Positions 35,533 through 43,442 of a DNA stretch of 64,000 nucleotides are shown here, piece after piece (the first letter of the stretch is position 1; each line of letters starts with the position of its first letter). A program made the position numbers and the translations under genes. Source of the stretch: Fusibacter sp. 3D3 (GTDB lineage Bacteria; Bacillota; Clostridia; Peptostreptococcales; Acidaminobacteraceae). The stretch lies in assembly GCF_001748365.1 (NCBI RefSeq), contig NZ_BDHH01000011.1, forward strand, positions 53,676 through 117,675, read 5' to 3'. The notes below the pieces were generated by a model. It saw only the letters and a list, made by a program, of their open reading frames with translations. It had not been told where the DNA came from and did no database searches.

Positions 35533-35678
35533 TATAACCCTTGAGGAGATGTCCCCCACTTCTCAAAGTGGGGGTTCATATTCCTAATTCATTGGGAGTC
35601 CAAACGCCCACTGAATGCAATCCGATAGGATTGTGCAAGTGTTACGAAGGTAGCGAAGCGGACTGAGTAGACGCTTTG
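35533..35678 (-). repeat. Short mobile repeat, copy C
   Basis: 146 bp in reverse orientation, with TATAACCCTTGAG at its left and ACGCTTTG at its right; all hairpins are present. Just outside it, at 35524-35534, lies CAAAGCGTATA, which equals the start of the same element. This suggests insertion into, or rearrangement with, an older copy. Confidence 0.85.
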
Positions 35679-35741
35679 ATCCATGAATGATCTGGCAAGT
35701 GGTGAACTTATGGTGAAGTTTCCATTTGAATAGTAGATAAA

Positions 35742-35786
35742 CGCCCGCAAATCTTATGTTAAGTGTATAGATTTGCGGGCGCTTTT
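35742..35786 (+). terminator. Strong terminator-like hairpin
   Basis: A perfect 13-bp stem (35742-35754 with 35769-35781) is followed by CTTTT. No gene ends just before it; it may insulate the regulator from hcp transcription. Confidence 0.7.
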
Positions 35787-35788
35787 AA

Positions 35789-35829
35789 TTGACATATACA
35801 TAAGATGTATTCTATTATTTACATAATAG
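35789..35829 (+). promoter_or_regulatory. Promoter and palindromes of the WYL regulator
   Basis: TTGACA (35789-35794) and TATTAT (35813-35818, 18-bp spacer). Two inverted repeats overlap it: ATACAT-AAG-ATGTAT (35796-35810) and CTATTAT-TTAC-ATAATAG (35812-35829). Self-repression is inferred. Confidence 0.6.
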
Positions 35830-35854
35830 ACATTAAAAAACGAAAGGTAAAGCG

Positions 35855-36727
35855 ATGAAAAGCGACAGACAACTGGCCCTTATAAATCTACTAACGGAGT
35901 ATAAAATACTGACGGCCCCTATGCTGGCAGAGCGATTTGAAGTTTCCAAACGAACCATCAATAGAGATGTAGATGAACTTTGTCTGGCGGGCATCCCCAT
36001 CGTTACAACACAGGGCAAAAATGGAGGCATATCTTTAATGGAAGGCTATACCATTGACAAACGCATTCTTAAGAAGGAAGAATTAAAGGATCTCGTCGCT
36101 GGCCTTAAGGGGATCGAAAGTATTCGTAAAAGCGGTGCACATAAGCATTTACAGTCTAGACTCTGTGATGATGAAAGCGATATGATCATAGATTTGGCCT
36201 CATATTATAAAAATAGTTTGTCCGACAAAATTGAGAAAATCAAAGGTGCGATTAGTGGACGTTATATTATAGAGTTTGAATACTATAATCCTAAAGGGCA
36301 GGAAATCAGACGTGCTGAACCTTATAAAATTATGTATAAATGGTCTGGATGGTATCTCCTCGCATACTGTATTGACAAAAAAGGGATGCGTGTTTTCAAA
36401 CTCAATAGATTATGGGACCTTAAGGGCCTCAATCAGATATTTGAACCTCGAAAACTCAGTCAATCCGATTTGGAAATTGGAAGCCATATAGCAGATGATC
36501 GGCCAGTTGAAGTCTTATTTGATAAAAGTGTGACGTATTTATTGGTAGAAAATTATGGACCTGATTGCTATGTTGAAACCCCAGAAGGCAAACTTCACTT
36601 TAAGGGCTTTTATACAAATGAAAGTTATATCATCAGTTGGCTTCTCAGCTTTGGGAATAAGGCAAAAGTGATTGCACCAGAATCTCTTATTTTGAAACTG
36701 AAAGAAAATGTGATGATTTTTGATTAA
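35855..36727 (+). CDS. HTH/WYL-domain transcriptional regulator (YafY type)
   Basis: 290 aa. The N-terminal helix-turn-helix (LAERFEVSKRTINRDVDEL, about 25-45) is followed by a WYL domain (about 130-215, EFEYYNPKGQEIRRAEPYKIMYKWSGWYLLAY) and a C-terminal WCX part. Family members respond to ligands through WYL and often regulate adjacent genes. The next gene is a PNPOx-like protein. GAAAGGTAA precedes ATG 35855. Confidence 0.9.
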   Translation: MKSDRQLALINLLTEYKILTAPMLAERFEVSKRTINRDVDELCLAGIPIVTTQGKNGGISLMEGYTIDKRILKKEELKDLVAGLKGIESIRKSGAHKHLQSRLCDDESDMIIDLASYYKNSLSDKIEKIKGAISGRYIIEFEYYNPKGQEIRRAEPYKIMYKWSGWYLLAYCIDKKGMRVFKLNRLWDLKGLNQIFEPRKLSQSDLEIGSHIADDRPVEVLFDKSVTYLLVENYGPDCYVETPEGKLHFKGFYTNESYIISWLLSFGNKAKVIAPESLILKLKENVMIFD

Positions 36728-36832
36728 ATATATTTAAACATGACATATAGGTGTCGTGTTATGTATGTTAGAATGTTGTTACGGTTTACGGAATATTGAA
36801 GATCAAGCACTTAAATTTGAGGAGGTAACAAC

Positions 36833-37276
36833 ATGTATAAGGATATCTTTAAGAAGGCATCGGACATGGTCAATCATTGTGAGGTTGGGTACTTTTCTGT
36901 ACTTGATGTGAATGGTTATCCCAGCGTTGCCACGAGATCAAACGTTAAATCCAATGGCATTACAGAAATCTTTTTTTCCACGGGAACCAGTGGGGATATG
37001 GCAAGTTCGGTCATGAGAAACTCTAAAACAGCCGTTTGTTTTAGAAATGAGGGCGATAACATTTCGTTAATTGGACAAAGTGAAGTCGTTACCGATATGG
37101 GGATTAAGAAATCATTGTGGGTAGATTGGTTTATCGATCACTTTCCTGGAGGCGTTGAAGATCCAGAGTACTGCGTGGTTAGGTTTACCACCGAAAGGGT
37201 TTCCATGTGGGTGGATAGAAAAGTCTATAAATTTGATATGGATGAGATTACAGGAATTGCAGGAACTGCAAAATAG
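36833..37276 (+). CDS. PNPOx-like flavin-binding protein (general stress protein type)
   Basis: 147 aa. VGYFSVLDVNGYPSVATRS followed by EIFFSTGTSGDMASSVMRN is the split-barrel pyridoxamine phosphate oxidase-like fold. It probably binds FMN or F420-like cofactor; substrate unknown. GAGGAGG precedes ATG 36833. WYL regulators and PNPOx-like proteins are often paired. It is the second such protein in the window (see 1734-2213) but is not a close copy. Confidence 0.82.
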   Translation: MYKDIFKKASDMVNHCEVGYFSVLDVNGYPSVATRSNVKSNGITEIFFSTGTSGDMASSVMRNSKTAVCFRNEGDNISLIGQSEVVTDMGIKKSLWVDWFIDHFPGGVEDPEYCVVRFTTERVSMWVDRKVYKFDMDEITGIAGTAK

Positions 37277-37571
37277 CCAAAGCGATTGAATGAGATGTTG
37301 TTGGAGACTTTCTAATGTGATATACTGGGAAAAAGTAATTGAAACCTTCGAACCTTATTTGATGGCATGGATAGAGGCTCAAATTAAGTGAGGCATTTTC
37401 CGAATTCTGAGTCGTATAAATCCTGTTACAAATTAATCAATAAATTTGGAGCCTCCTTGTAATGATATTCAAGGGGCTCTTTTTTTAATCATTTTTTTAT
37501 TTTGATATAAAAAGCAAACTCAATCCGACTTAATACATATAAGCGCTCTTATGGAGAGGAGAAATAATTTA
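37277..37571 (+). other. Intergenic region before the sigma factor
   Basis: This holds a terminator (37449-37486) and a weak 24-codon open frame (37317-37391, GTG start, ending in WIEAQIK) that I cannot support as a gene. Confidence 0.4.
37449..37486 (+). terminator. Terminator
   Basis: GAGCCTCCTTG pairs with CAAGGGGCTC (37449-37459 with 37470-37479), followed by seven Ts. Confidence 0.85.
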
Positions 37572-38138
37572 ATGAAGGTAAACGCACAAAATGTGATTTC
37601 ACAGCTAAAAAAAAGAAATCCTAAAGCACTAGATTATATCGTTGACCAGTATGGCGGTTTAATTTATGCCATTGTTTCAAAGACGCTTTCTGAATTCAAG
37701 GGAAGTGGTAGTGTGGAGGAATGTATCAATGATGTTCTACTAGCCATATGGCACAACATCGATAAATTTCAAAAGACGAATAGTTTCAAAAGCTGGATCG
37801 CTGCCATTTCAAAATACAAGGCAATAGATTATAGGCGAAAACTGCTAAAAGAATTACGCAATGAAAATTTAGATGAACTGAATGTTGTGGTTGAGATTGG
37901 ACGTGAAGACTCAACTTCAAGTAGAATTTTAGAAAAAGAAACTCAGGCAGAACTTGTTAAACTTTTGTCTAATCTTAAACCAGAAGATCAAGAGATTTTT
38001 ATTAGAAGATATTTTGATGATGAGAGTACGGGTGAAATCGCAGCTCATGTGGGCATGAACAGGGCTGCAGTGAACAATAGATTGAGCAGAGGTCGAAAGA
38101 AACTGAAGGCAATCATTTTTAGTGAGGTGAATAAATAG
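37572..38138 (+). CDS. RNA polymerase sigma factor, sigma-70 family (ECF-like)
   Basis: 188 aa. Region 2 (ECINDVLLAIWHNIDKFQ, SFKSWIAAISKYKAIDYRRK) and region 4 (LKPEDQEIFIRRYFDDESTGEIAAHVGMNRAAVNNRLSRGRKKLK type) are clear, with no region 3. ATG 37572 lies after GGAGAGGAG. The next gene begins the base after its stop and encodes a membrane protein, the usual layout of sigma and anti-sigma pairs. These pairs typically answer envelope stress. Confidence 0.9.
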   Translation: MKVNAQNVISQLKKRNPKALDYIVDQYGGLIYAIVSKTLSEFKGSGSVEECINDVLLAIWHNIDKFQKTNSFKSWIAAISKYKAIDYRRKLLKELRNENLDELNVVVEIGREDSTSSRILEKETQAELVKLLSNLKPEDQEIFIRRYFDDESTGEIAAHVGMNRAAVNNRLSRGRKKLKAIIFSEVNK

Positions 38139-39500
38139 ATGAAAGACATATACGAACTTCTTAATGAAGCTGATATCCATTTAGACGAATTTGAAGAAAA
38201 TATGCTTGATGAAGTTTACAGAAAAAAGATTAAAAAAAGAGCAAGGGGACAGATTGAAAATCGAAAAAATCCTTTTGTGCAAAGTTCAAAGATTGCGATT
38301 GTTCTTCTTTGTATTTTATTTTCTACAACATTTATTTCTTTTAAGATAAATCCAACTTTTGCAACGAGTATACCTGTATTTGGAAGTATCATTAAAGAAA
38401 TTTCGGGTTATGGCAATGATCTCTTCGATCAGTATACAGCAGTGATCAATAAATCAGTAGAAAAAGATGGCATAAAGATTACACTGAATGAGGTTATGTT
38501 AGATAGTAATCAGCTCAGAATAGCGACAACGATTAACATTGAAAATGCTTATGAAGAAAATTTTTACCCTGCAATGCCAACGGTGTTTATCAATGGCAAT
38601 ATATTAAGGTCTCGTGGGGGAAGTGGAACTGGCGAATATATTGAACCAGGTACGTTGGTTAATATTTCTATGATAGAGGTACACGACACAAAGATTCCTT
38701 CAAATATCAACATGAAAATTATGTATGAAAATTTTTCGTATCTAGATAAAAAGGGTGAAAATAAAATGATAAAGGGTCCTTGGGTGTTTGATTTTGCGAT
38801 CTCTAAAGCTGCGATTGAAAGCAAGACTGAAACCTATAAGCTCAAAAGAAAAGTGGTCTATAATGACGTGGAGATGTATCTAAAAGACATAACGATTACC
38901 CCACTCACAACACATTTGAAGTATACATTTAGGGGTAAAAGGCCAATAAATTTTTTAATAATGGATGAGAAGGGAAACGCACTGATAGAGGAAATGTCTG
39001 GTTTTGGAACGGGTCATTTGTTAGATATTTTATTCAGAAAAACGAGAGGAGAAGTGAACTTTTCTGCGGTACCAGAAGGCTCTAAGACACTTACCGTGAT
39101 TCCGTATTATGAAAATAGAGGTATAGATCAAGATGAGATTAGAACAATTCCAATAAAATTCGAAGGTAAATTGCCACTTGAATTAGAACAAGATGATCAA
39201 AATAAGATTATTATTTATCATGTGGAACGCAGAGCTGATAAAGTCTATGTTGATTTCAAGACAGAGGGCATTTCTTATCAGATCCAAGAATATCGATTGT
39301 ATCTATATGGTGATCAGAATGAACGCTTAGAGGGCATCGCAGATGATGAAAGCCGTTACAATGTTGAAGGTAGTGCTGATATGCTCACAGCTGTGTTTGA
39401 AGATCATCCAGAGAGCGCACTTTATTTTGGAACAGATACGATGGCAGATATAGATATAATTGAAGGGGCGGCGTTTACAATTGATTTAAGTGATCGGTAG
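38139..39500 (+). CDS. DUF4179-type single-pass membrane protein, likely anti-sigma factor
   Basis: 453 aa. A cytoplasmic N-terminus of about 50 residues (acidic, then basic KKIKKRARGQ) precedes one membrane helix (about 51-68) and a large outer domain resembling DUF4179 followed by a DUF5643-like region. Coupled with an ECF-like sigma gene, such proteins act as anti-sigma factors. The N-terminal segment is presumably the sigma-binding part (inference). Confidence 0.8.
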   Translation: MKDIYELLNEADIHLDEFEENMLDEVYRKKIKKRARGQIENRKNPFVQSSKIAIVLLCILFSTTFISFKINPTFATSIPVFGSIIKEISGYGNDLFDQYTAVINKSVEKDGIKITLNEVMLDSNQLRIATTINIENAYEENFYPAMPTVFINGNILRSRGGSGTGEYIEPGTLVNISMIEVHDTKIPSNINMKIMYENFSYLDKKGENKMIKGPWVFDFAISKAAIESKTETYKLKRKVVYNDVEMYLKDITITPLTTHLKYTFRGKRPINFLIMDEKGNALIEEMSGFGTGHLLDILFRKTRGEVNFSAVPEGSKTLTVIPYYENRGIDQDEIRTIPIKFEGKLPLELEQDDQNKIIIYHVERRADKVYVDFKTEGISYQIQEYRLYLYGDQNERLEGIADDESRYNVEGSADMLTAVFEDHPESALYFGTDTMADIDIIEGAAFTIDLSDR

Positions 39501-39503
39501 TAA

Positions 39504-39673
39504 ATATGTATATCAGAACAAATAATTAAAATTGAAAAAATTAAATATGAAGATTTATGGAAAGGGGTTGAAGCAAGACCAAAAGGCTCATACATTCAAC
39601 TAAAACGGGCAAAGTAACAGTACTTAATCACAGAGGAGATGTTGTTTCCAGAACACTTAATAGCATATTGTAG
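39504..39673 (+). pseudogene. Remnant of a coding sequence
   Basis: An open stretch with protein-like composition (IKIEKIKYEDLWKGVEARP, then YIQLKRAK) hits TAA at about 39616. It continues one base out of frame as VTVLNHRGDVVSRTLNSIL before a stop at 39673. No ribosome site or start. It looks like the frameshifted end of a lost gene at the left edge of the AT-rich island. Confidence 0.35.
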
Positions 39674-39720
39674 GTGTTTACTATTTATGATAAAATTACG
39701 TTAAGTGGAGTGTGAAAGTG

Positions 39721-40458
39721 ATGATAGAGATATATGATAATTATAAAGAATTTGGTATTTTAACAAGAAAAATTACTGAAGGTAAAGAGTTCGATATGGT
39801 AAGAAAATTTATTGATTTTAAGAAAAATGAATTCAATAAAACTTCAGAAAATGATCTTGCTATATTCATTGAGCCTAAAGTGAATAATGCGTATCCAGAT
39901 GTTGTTTTTGTAGAATATAATCCAGATAATTATGAAAAATGGATACCAAACAGAAATAATATTTCTAATATAGAACTAAAAATTTTGTATCATATGATAT
40001 CATCAGGTCCATTGAATGCAAGTGATATTGTTGCTCAATTAGGTGTTAATTGGAAAGATGTGATGCTTTCAGTTGAAAAATTATATGATTCTAAATTAAT
40101 ACAAAGAAGAAATAAAAATTGGAGTGTAAAAAGCAAGAAAACGATATTTTTAAACAAAATTGAAGCCGTAGAAGCAAAAATTGGTAAGGTAAATGATGTT
40201 TTGCAACAAGCAATAATTAACAAAGCTTTTGCTTCTGAAAGTTATATTTTGTCGAATAAAAATGCAAAAGTTAATGCCACATGGGATAAGTTTGAAGAGT
40301 TTGGAATTGGCATTTACTTGAATGAGGATGATCATTTTTTAAGGTACAAGAAATCAAATATTAATTCGTTTCCAGTAAGTTTTCAATCAATTTTATTTAA
40401 TGAATGGATTGGAAGAATCTTAAATTCATCTGATTATAGAGGAGCAATTAATGATTAG
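39721..40458 (+). CDS. Winged-helix protein with a possible nuclease-like N-terminal domain
   Basis: 245 aa, not a family I can name. Residues about 45-66 (DLAIFIEPKV, PDVVFVEY) have the D...E and hydrophobic-strand spacing seen in PD-(D/E)xK nuclease-like folds, which is a weak inference. Residues about 80-130 form a winged helix (IELKILYHMISSGPLNASDIVAQLG). ATG 39721 is ten bases after GGAG; GTG 39718 is possible. It overlaps the kinase gene by 8 bp and is visibly more AT-rich than the flanking chromosome. Confidence 0.7.
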   Translation: MIEIYDNYKEFGILTRKITEGKEFDMVRKFIDFKKNEFNKTSENDLAIFIEPKVNNAYPDVVFVEYNPDNYEKWIPNRNNISNIELKILYHMISSGPLNASDIVAQLGVNWKDVMLSVEKLYDSKLIQRRNKNWSVKSKKTIFLNKIEAVEAKIGKVNDVLQQAIINKAFASESYILSNKNAKVNATWDKFEEFGIGIYLNEDDHFLRYKKSNINSFPVSFQSILFNEWIGRILNSSDYRGAIND

Positions 40459-41290
40459 TAATGGAGCTATTAAAGAAATTATTTCTGATTTTGAAATAAT
40501 CAAAAGTTTTCCTAAAAGTGGTCAGAAAAGTGTACACTTAGTGAAAAATAAGAATGAGCAGTTATTAATTTTAAAAGTAGTTAGTGAATCTGATGAAAGA
40601 GTCAAACGAGAAATTGATATTGTAACACAAAACAAAATAAGTAATGTGCCAAAGATAATATCAGTAAATAAAATTGAGTATGAAGGTGAATTATATCTGT
40701 TAATATTTGAAGAATTTATTCAAGGTGAAACATTAAAAGAAAGATTAGTAAAAGAGAAGTTAACAACAAAAGAAAGTATGAAATTGTTGGAAAGTCTATT
40801 GAAAATCTGTGTTGAATTAGAAGAAATTGGTGTGGTGCACAGGGATATTAAACCAGATAATATTTTAATTAGGAAGGAAGAATTTTTTCTTATAGATTTT
40901 GGAATTGCAAGGTTGCTAAATGATAAATCATTGACTATGACTCAGGCTAAAATGGGACCACACACGCCAGGCTATGGAGCACCAGAATTGTTTCAGTATA
41001 GTAAAAAAAATATTGATTCTAGGGCTGATTTATTTTCGATTGGTGTAGTTGTATTTGAAAGTATAACTGGTACGCATCCTTTTATTACAGGTGATGAACG
41101 AGATGTAAATCAAATATGGTACCAAACGGTAACTGTAACACCTAAGCATTACATTATTAAAGGCGATACAGCTTCACAATTGATAGGTTTTATAATGACG
41201 TTAATGCAGAAACATATCACTAGAAGACCACCATCCGCCAAACAGGCTTTTGAGTGGTATAAAGCAATAGTGCCAACAATAATATATTAA
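40451..41290 (+). CDS. Hanks-type Ser/Thr protein kinase (cytoplasmic)
   Basis: 279 aa, a bare kinase domain with no membrane helix. Lys42 in LLILKVV, Glu54, catalytic loop H130-R-D132 with Asn137 (VVHRDIKPDNILI), D149-F-G and the GYGAPE P+1 loop are all present, so it looks active. The glycine loop is degenerate (SGQKSVHLV). It lacks the PASTA domains of the housekeeping kinase. It is translationally coupled to the upstream winged-helix gene and 13 bp from the next gene. Confidence 0.88.
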   Translation: MISNGAIKEIISDFEIIKSFPKSGQKSVHLVKNKNEQLLILKVVSESDERVKREIDIVTQNKISNVPKIISVNKIEYEGELYLLIFEEFIQGETLKERLVKEKLTTKESMKLLESLLKICVELEEIGVVHRDIKPDNILIRKEEFFLIDFGIARLLNDKSLTMTQAKMGPHTPGYGAPELFQYSKKNIDSRADLFSIGVVVFESITGTHPFITGDERDVNQIWYQTVTVTPKHYIIKGDTASQLIGFIMTLMQKHITRRPPSAKQAFEWYKAIVPTIIY

Positions 41291-41303
41291 TAAAGGGGGG
41301 CTT

Positions 41304-42512
41304 ATGGAATTTTATCTACAGTTTGCACATGGAATGAAGAGTATGACCATAGAAATGGCCAAAAAATGGGGTGGTGTCAAGGTGATTTTAAGCCCTAGAG
41401 ATATTACTCCAGAACAACTAAAAAAATGGAGTTCAGATTTTAAAAAAAATAATGTTGAGTGCCTTTTTGATCCTCAATGCTATTTTCCTAAAAGTAATCA
41501 TAAGAAGTTATCACAATATGATTATTGGGATAACTCATTGGCAACAAACATGGGTTCAATGCTTAGCTATGAGGAGCAATTAATTGAAAAAGTTTTATCA
41601 TATAATAATGTTGTTGAAACAAAAAAATTTATTATTCCTTCATACTTAATAAATTATAGTGAAGATTGGTTGATAAAATGGAAAAAATATTCAGAAAAAG
41701 TTGTGGATGCTGCTAATAAAATTGAATTAAGTAAGGAGAAATTATTGACACTAGTTTTACCTAGTGAGTTGCTCCTTCAACATGAAGAAGTGATAGAAAA
41801 ATTTATTGAGGAAGCGATTACATTGGATATTGATGGATACTATATTGTTCCTCAACCACCAGAGGAAAAGTATTTGGTTGATAATCCATTATGGTTTACT
41901 AATCTAATGCTTATATGTGCAGCTTTAAAGCTTAATGAAAAAAAAGTGATTGTAGGTTATGGTAATCATCAAATGTTGAGCTTAGCAACAGCTAAAATTG
42001 ATGGATTTGCTTCTGGAACTTATTTGAATGCAAGAAGATTTTCAAATAAATATGATGATCAAGATATGGGGATTAAGAGAAAAACAACTTGGTATTATTG
42101 TCCACAAGCAATGTCAGAATACAAGATTTCATTTTTAGATAGTGCATATAGTAGTGGAAGTATAATGCTTTTAAAACCTGATGAGGGATTAACAAATGAA
42201 TATAGTGATTTACTATTTTCTAATGTAATGCCATCCACAGTTCAGTTTAATGAGACTAAAGCTTTTATGCATTATTTTCATTGTTTAAAAGAACAGATCA
42301 AAATGTACTCAAGAGATACCTATACTGAAACAAAGGCAGCAAATGAATTGTTGCTTGAAACAGCTGAAAGAAGAATTGAGTTGCTTGAAAAAAGAGGTGT
42401 ATTTGCACAAACGCGAAGTTTTAAAGATGTTGTTGATGTAAATAGAGCTGCTATTAGTCGATTACATACAGCAAGAGGTTTTTTATTAGAGCATTCTTGG
42501 AATTCTTTATAA
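41304..42512 (+). CDS. Uncharacterised 402-aa protein of the kinase island
   Basis: I do not recognise the family. Alternating strand/helix stretches (VKVILSPRDITPEQLKKW, VECLFDPQCYFP, IDGYYIVPQPP, KVIVGYGNHQMLSLATAKIDGF) suggest a TIM barrel, faintly like tRNA-guanine transglycosylases, but no zinc motif is complete. A helical C-terminus (about 310-400) follows. AAAGGGGGG precedes ATG 41304. It is the last gene of an apparent three-gene operon with the winged-helix protein and the kinase. Confidence 0.75.
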   Translation: MEFYLQFAHGMKSMTIEMAKKWGGVKVILSPRDITPEQLKKWSSDFKKNNVECLFDPQCYFPKSNHKKLSQYDYWDNSLATNMGSMLSYEEQLIEKVLSYNNVVETKKFIIPSYLINYSEDWLIKWKKYSEKVVDAANKIELSKEKLLTLVLPSELLLQHEEVIEKFIEEAITLDIDGYYIVPQPPEEKYLVDNPLWFTNLMLICAALKLNEKKVIVGYGNHQMLSLATAKIDGFASGTYLNARRFSNKYDDQDMGIKRKTTWYYCPQAMSEYKISFLDSAYSSGSIMLLKPDEGLTNEYSDLLFSNVMPSTVQFNETKAFMHYFHCLKEQIKMYSRDTYTETKAANELLLETAERRIELLEKRGVFAQTRSFKDVVDVNRAAISRLHTARGFLLEHSWNSL

Positions 42513-42539
42513 TAATTGTACGAAACTGCACTTTTTATA

Positions 42540-42692
42540 TGGTATCCTTATCGGATAGAAAGCTATGAAGCATGGCTTCTGAAGGTTAATTAAAAACCTT
42601 CTCGGATTCTTGCTTATTTTCATGTAACAAAAGAAGAGGCGCATGAGCAGAAAAAAATCCAAAGTGCCGATGAATGGGTTTCAAAAATCTAA
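42540..42692 (+). pseudogene. Gene remnant at the right edge of the island
   Basis: One frame reads WYPYRIESYEAWLLKVN, a TAA at 42591-42593, then KPSRILAYFHVTKEEAHEQ through to ADEWVSKI and a stop. It is protein-like but has no start and an internal stop. Possibly the tail of a lost gene; family unclear. Confidence 0.4.
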
Positions 42693-42766
42693 TATTTAAA
42701 TCTAAGGTTTATGGAATTTACAACTCCTTATTTCTAGTTTGATTCAGCAGAATGTAGATTTTTAAC

Positions 42767-42800
42767 GAAAAAAAGAGCTAGATTGATGGGATCTAGCTCT
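42767..42800 (-). terminator. Terminator of the 57-aa peptide gene
   Basis: On the minus strand AGAGCTAGAT pairs perfectly with ATCTAGCTCT (10 bp) and is followed by seven Ts. The stem abuts the peptide's stop codon. Confidence 0.85.
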
Positions 42801-42973
42801 TAATCATCAAGATAGGAAGTTAAGTTATTTAAACCTGCACCAAAGTAGTTGGCAGAAGGCTTTAGATAGTCATATGAGGACTCGCCCCTCTTTTTAAATT
42901 CTACGACCTTACCTGAAACTTGTTTAATGGTTTCAGGTTCATTATTCTTTACAGTATAAGCTTCTAGTTTCAT
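42800..42973 (-). CDS. Small 57-aa peptide, possible precursor or signal
   Basis: The gene is short but well marked: GGAGGTC lies seven bases before ATG 42973, the stop runs straight into a terminator, and two copies of a promoter-region repeat lie upstream. The peptide begins MKLEAYTVKNNEPETIKQV and ends with SANYFGAGLNNLTSYLDD. It has no cysteine, no membrane helix and no double-glycine site. It could be a modified-peptide precursor, a toxin or a signal; none is shown. No modifying enzyme is adjacent. Confidence 0.65.
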   Translation of the reverse strand: MKLEAYTVKNNEPETIKQVSGKVVEFKKRGESSYDYLKPSANYFGAGLNNLTSYLDD

Positions 42974-43442
42974 AATAAGACCTCCATATTTTATAGTTTG
43001 AGTAAGAATCCAAGGTGTATAAAAATCCTTTACATGGTATATATATGCAATTTAGGGTATAAAAATCCTCATCCATTTTTACAATAGGACGAGGCTAATT
43101 GCGGAACCACTTATTTATACCAAAGTCTTTAAAGGAACTACCCAAATTCATTGATTCATTCGCAACCATTGTGGTTAGAAATCTGATTGCGAAGTGTCAG
43201 TATATTTATACTGAACAGTTATATTAATAGGTATTATAACAAGGGCAGAATCGTCTGTCAATACAAATTGTGAGAATATTTTTAAAAAACTAATAATTTG
43301 TTAGAGTGTCAAAAGTAGTTTCTAAAATGTTCTCGTAGGACGGACTTTGAATGTTCAAGAAAATATAACATTTCCTTGATTGAATTATAGAGCCGTTATG
43401 GTTATACTGAGGAGAGGACTTCACAAGGAGGTGAAATATATT
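42974..43442 (-). other. Intergenic region with a duplicated promoter-side motif
   Basis: The motif GTATAAAAATCCT occurs at about 43018 and again at about 43060, 42 bp apart, upstream of the peptide gene. A 24-codon minus-strand frame (43095-43169) is open but lacks a ribosome site. A short sequence GTTAGAGTGTCAAAA at 43300-43314 recurs elsewhere. No other gene is seen. Confidence 0.45.

Noticed and set aside
37317..37391. 24-codon ORF before the sigma factor
   Set aside because: GTG start, poor ribosome site spacing and no recognisable content.
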